From: Tieghemiomyces parasiticus
Lineage: Eukaryota; Kickxellomycota; Dimargaritomycetes; Dimargaritales; Dimargaritaceae
Assembly (NCBI GenBank): GCA_027575765.1
Contig: JANBPT010000440.1
Coordinates: 1-35,777, forward strand
Length of the DNA: 35,777 bases
Direction of reading: 5' to 3'
Part shown: positions 31,601 through 35,777 of the stretch, piece by piece
Numbering within the stretch: the first letter of the stretch is position 1
Layout: each line of letters opens with the position of its first letter
The notes under the pieces: generated by a model
What the model was told of the DNA's origin: nothing
Seen by the model: the letters and a program-made list of their open reading frames with translations, nothing else
Databases searched by the model: none
Program-made: the position numbers and the translations under genes

Positions 31601-34600
31601 CAAGCGGATGCGGATTTGCAGTGTCTTTCGAGACCTTGGCCCCTCAGCCAGGGGGCGAGAAGCAGTTGCGTTTTATCGACCGACAGTCCGTGTGATTACC
31701 AGCTTGATTATAGGCATGACATTTTAGTGACGGATGACCGAGTAATTCACTATACATCTCAGCACACTAATACCGGAGTGGATCCCTATACTGACCTACA
31801 CGGCGTTACTAATAAACAAAGGGGCATCAATGATATGTTTTCCTAACCTATGCCGATCTGTTTCTGCGCCCGCACATGCTTGCGCCCCTTGTCATCATCA
31901 TAATCCATCCGCTCAACGCAAATTTTAGCGTTGTGACTAAAGGGGTGAGTAATTTCAGATACCATAAAATAGGACCCAAATGATCGTGAAGCAGCGCGTG
32001 ACAGCCCGAAGCGCTTTACAGTCGATCGCATATAGCACCTTTACTAAAGCAAGGTAGCCCTTGATGAGAGCGTGTAGGTTGGACTCACATGGCATCAAAA
32101 GGCCAAGCTCGGTGCCAAGTGCAGGCATATCGGCGGATTGGTGCATGGTTCATCTTAAAGTACAGAGTTTAGGAAGACACCAGCTCCCTGCGCTCTTGGT
32201 AGATACGTCGTCACACTTGCACTTAGAATCTACTTCATCATCAATCGATATGTTATTGTAGACGTGAGGATCATAAGGGCTTAGGTGTTCGTACAGCATG
32301 GTCAGAGGGCACGTTCCATTGAGGAAGACATGCTCCATTATCAATCGGCACAGTTCTTGGTCGTTAGCCAACTGAAGGATATGCGTGACAACTACACGTT
32401 CTTCAACTGTTGACTACCGTGGCATCGCAATGACATCCAACAGAGGTCTTCCTGAGGCAATGGGGCGGGTATTAATAACCCAGTACCAGAACTAAGCATC
32501 GCGCACTCGGGAGTTAAAGGCCAACGTGTTCAATATCGTTGGGTAATAGGGGCTCATCACGAGAGTTCAGGCCTCCGAAGTGTAGGGTACTGGACTTATC
32601 CTCGACTCCAACATGCAACGTCCCGTTGAGCAACTGGGGCCAGGACAGCAATTTCGCGGTCGATGTCAAAGAAGTGGTCCTTAGAAAAATAGTATACGTT
32701 TCGGGACTCCCATGATCAAAGACGCCAGGGTACGGCCAGAAGATGAGGGGGGATGACAAGCGATAGAGAAAGAGCGGGGTCAGGGGCAATGTAATCAGTT
32801 GTCACAGTATGGATTGGGCGGGCATGAAAGCAGTAAAGATTGGAAAGGAAAACAACCACCACTTCACTGCTTTAATACGACCCTGTCAAGTCCCACTTTT
32901 TATCCAATCTATCCAAACGTTACGCCTGGAGGTTAACTGAATCGTTGCACGCTGTACTCTGAATGTAAACCCACCTCCGTTTTCGTACAGGCGCGTACCG
33001 CTTCTGCTGCATTGGCCTTCTTTCAAGTAGTCAGTGCGAAGTATTGTTTAGCTTGCTGTAGTTCCTGTGTTGACAACGATCGCGTGTGTTTGACTGAAGA
33101 TGCCCTTCGAGGGGGCTGCAGTAAGGTGCACATGAGATAGGGCGACTAGGGAGCTTGATGAAGGGAGGCAACTAACCTGTCTGGGTCCGATCTGGTATGA
33201 GAACCATCTCACACTAACAGCATCCAGGTCGTCGCGTGATATTAAGGAGGGGGGTCACCTTGAACATACCTTGCAATCTCTTAGCTCCTTCCCTCTCCAT
33301 CCACACCATTATTCCCCTTTCTTAATCATGAAAATAATAATAAAAGTGTCTCTCAGTTAGAGCAACCGCCGTACACACACGCGCGCGGCTGCTGCCGGAT
33401 ATCCTGATAATAACTATGCCCTGGCAGGATCGTTGGTGTCCCAATAGGACCCAGCCCCAACTCTCTGTCATTAGGTCTGCGACTGTCGGAAGCCGCTGTC
33501 GTACCAAATACTTAAGAGCAATGACTTGGATTGAGACACTGATTACGCTTCCAGGGGTACACCCCGGGTCTGGATCGTTAACCACGGCCCCCTTCCTACC
33601 AAGTCTTTCCGCTAGCCCAGTGTCAGCACCTGTACAGACATGCCATACCACTGGCAATATAGAGTAGCGTCTTAGCCAGTGGGTCAATTGATGTAACGAA
33701 TTGGGTAACGTTAACTCCACTAAAGGGGAAACTGCCATGACATCCTTGCGTCGGGCAACATTCCTCTCATGACGTCCATGATACCGCACGCATATGATCC
33801 TTTCCACTTCCGATGCCCTCTTCCGGCGCTACCCGATTGCTGAGTCTATACCCCAGGACATGTACCCTAACCAGGGCGGTGCGGGGTTATGCGAGGCTAT
33901 AGTTAGCCTGATTGACGACCCTCATTAGTCGATGGCACCGAACGACAAGCACAAACTCTGATAATCGAACACTAAGCTAAAAGTGTGAAACGAGGCTGCG
34001 GCGTTCAAACGTTTCGTAACTCCAACGGGGTCAAAAGGAAGGATCTTGGGAATTCAATCCGGATACCTCAAGCCGTTCATCGGCCTTCTTACCCCAACCG
34101 TATTGCATCTAATATTCAAAGGCGTTTCTTTGTCGGCCTCCGTGGAATCCAGAGGATTTGGCTATGATGGGACTACGCTAAAACATCGTGACATGTAAGG
34201 ACCAAGGTCTGACAGCCAACTTCCTCCTTCTCACCACTGGGATATGGATTACGTCCATCAGGGAAAGGCCTTGATTAGGAGTTGTGCGGGGTTCCTTTGG
34301 AATCGACTAGCGAGCCGGATCGGTAGAGTGGGGCGAATGCCTTGGGCATTTCCGTCCAGCAGGGTAGGCTTCGAGAGTATAGGATAGTGACTACTATCGG
34401 CAACCATTAAGGGGAATGGCTAAGGTCCCCAAGCCCTAACGCAGGCCAGATTGTGCGCTTATGAAGGGGGTGGCAAAAGCAATACTCCGGCATCAAGTAG
34501 GTACGGCAGTTCGGAGTTCCCAGAACTGGATTTCTGAACGGCAGAGACAGTAATGCCAGAGGATGTGGGGAAAGGTGGAAGCAAAAGCTGAGGCTATCGT

Positions 34601-35777
34601 CCCCCCCTTTCTCCCCTCCACCCCGCCGCCCCCTTTTTGCCCGCGTGGCAACCATCACCCCGCTACTCCCCTCGTTACTCCACCCCCGCCCCCCTGAAAC
34701 TGGGATAGAGTAAAGGACGAGGGGTGGGAGCACTGTCTTTAACCTACCCCTATTGTTTTTCTCAACTCGACCCGATGTTATGATGGTTCTTTGGCTTGAG
34801 GACCTGGGCTGGGCAATTGTGTGGGCGTTGTTCTTTATTGGGCCCCTGTATTCCCCAATTTTGACCTTAACGAACAGTAAACATGGCAGGGAGTGCCATA
34901 GGGTCGGCTGGGTTGCCGAAAGGAGGGAACCAGAAGGTCAAGCCCGTGCAAAGGCCCTCTCTGCGAATAGCCCGAATTAGGGCATATTGTAAAAATGACA
35001 TTGGTTTGTTACGCTGCCAAAGCCAGACGCGGATATGGGGCTCGGGAGAATAGATTAGCAATCCCGCTTGGCCGTTGCGCCTGTATAGGCCGCTACTATC
35101 GCTTCATGATGATAACCTTGTGAAGCTAGAAGGTACAGGTCGAAGAGGATGTGTTCTAGCGCCCCCCTCTCTTAGAGTAACCGCGAATGATTCAAGTTCC
35201 GTAAATCAACCTAAATTGGGCGAGGAAGGCGGACAACAGCCACCGCCATAAATGTTCCGTTTTTTTTCCTCCCTGGCGTCTCAACAGCCTTATTGAGTGG
35301 ATTTTCATTACACATATTTTTTCCGCGGGCCGCCCCCAGTCGACGAAGGCTGACTGGTGAGTTGCATTAAAAATTGCTCGGCCAGTATCTCCGACTGGTT
35401 GCAATAAGGTAAAGATACCCAATGGAGTCCCACAATGGCGCCATAAAAAATATACATGCACCGAGAATGTAGTCCCTGGCAGGCCACACATATCGAAGTT
35501 CTAAGTAATCAGGAATAGAGCTGAGGACTAGACTGATACGCCTAGGTAGGAAACGGCGAGGGAAGCTGTAGCGGCTGTCTCATCCAGTATCGAATCAATT
35601 AACTAGCACGATAGAAAGAGTATCGATGTTGCCAGACTGACGTTAACCGAATCCTAGGTCTAGCGCAGAGGGGTAAGTGTCCTCATCGTTGGAATACGAG
35701 CAACATGGAGTTTGTCACTCCTTACTTCGCCCCTAGCGACCAGGGCGGCATGACATGGGCGGCATCGGGGGACACGA
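28616..35777. other. 7.2 kb stretch with no recognisable gene
   Basis: Read on both strands, this shows only short open frames. The longest, 33322-33807 (-), is 161 codons and has no recognisable domain, and no pair of frames joins through good splice sites into a familiar protein. I saw no tRNA with a proper T-arm, no transposase or reverse transcriptase motif and no long tandem array. A small hairpin (GGTGG, nine-base loop, CCACC) sits near 29991-30009. The GC content appears lower than in the coding part. Confidence 0.5.

Noticed and set aside
33322..33807. Minus-strand open frame of 161 codons in the gene-free stretch
   Set aside because: The protein shows no hydrophobic core pattern or motif I recognise, and flanking frames do not join by splicing.

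Overview
This is a eukaryotic nuclear window, almost certainly fungal. The coding genes carry short introns of about 120-220 bases with very uniform donors (GTAAG or GTAGG). The conserved genes are eukaryotic housekeeping genes: ALG2, glycine-cleavage H protein, a HAS1-type DEAD-box helicase, a TEX261/SVP26 family ER-Golgi protein, a rhomboid protease and a Sec7 Arf-GEF. Moderately high GC in coding DNA, compact genes and low-complexity tails would suit an early-diverging (zoopagomycete-like) fungus, but the exact lineage is inference and cannot be fixed from sequence alone. No tRNA, rRNA, CRISPR array or transposase gene was seen.

Layout: 1-1189, no supported gene; 1190-1983 (+), small four-helix membrane protein, 3 exons; 2242-3960 (-), ALG2, 3 exons; 4836-5825 (+), 329-residue disordered basic protein; 6382-7153 (+), mitochondrial glycine cleavage H protein, 3 exons; 7366-9372 (-), Tyr-rich protein fused to a class 3 lipase, 2 exons; 11010-13061 (-), its tandem paralog with a signal peptide and a degenerate lipase domain, 3 exons; 14142-15503 (-), rhomboid protease; 18283-23901 (+), 1872-residue PH-Sec7-PH protein; 24219-26090 (-), HAS1 helicase, convergent with the Sec7 gene; 27687-28615 (+), TEX261/SVP26 family protein, 3 exons; 28616-35777, a 7.2 kb stretch without a recognisable gene.

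Several genes serve the secretory pathway: ALG2 (N-glycan assembly), the TEX261/SVP26 protein (COPII cargo), the Sec7 protein (Arf exchange) and the rhomboid (membrane proteolysis). They are not a cluster in the operon sense. The most unusual part is 7366-13061. Two tandem genes each join a long Tyr/Pro/Gln-rich region to an alpha/beta-hydrolase lipase domain, and they share a phase-2 intron at the same place. The upstream copy has lost the nucleophile serine, the catalytic aspartate and the segment that should carry the catalytic histidine, so it looks like a secreted pseudoenzyme beside an apparently active partner. A second notable point is that the Sec7 domain has Asp where the family has its catalytic 'glutamic finger'.
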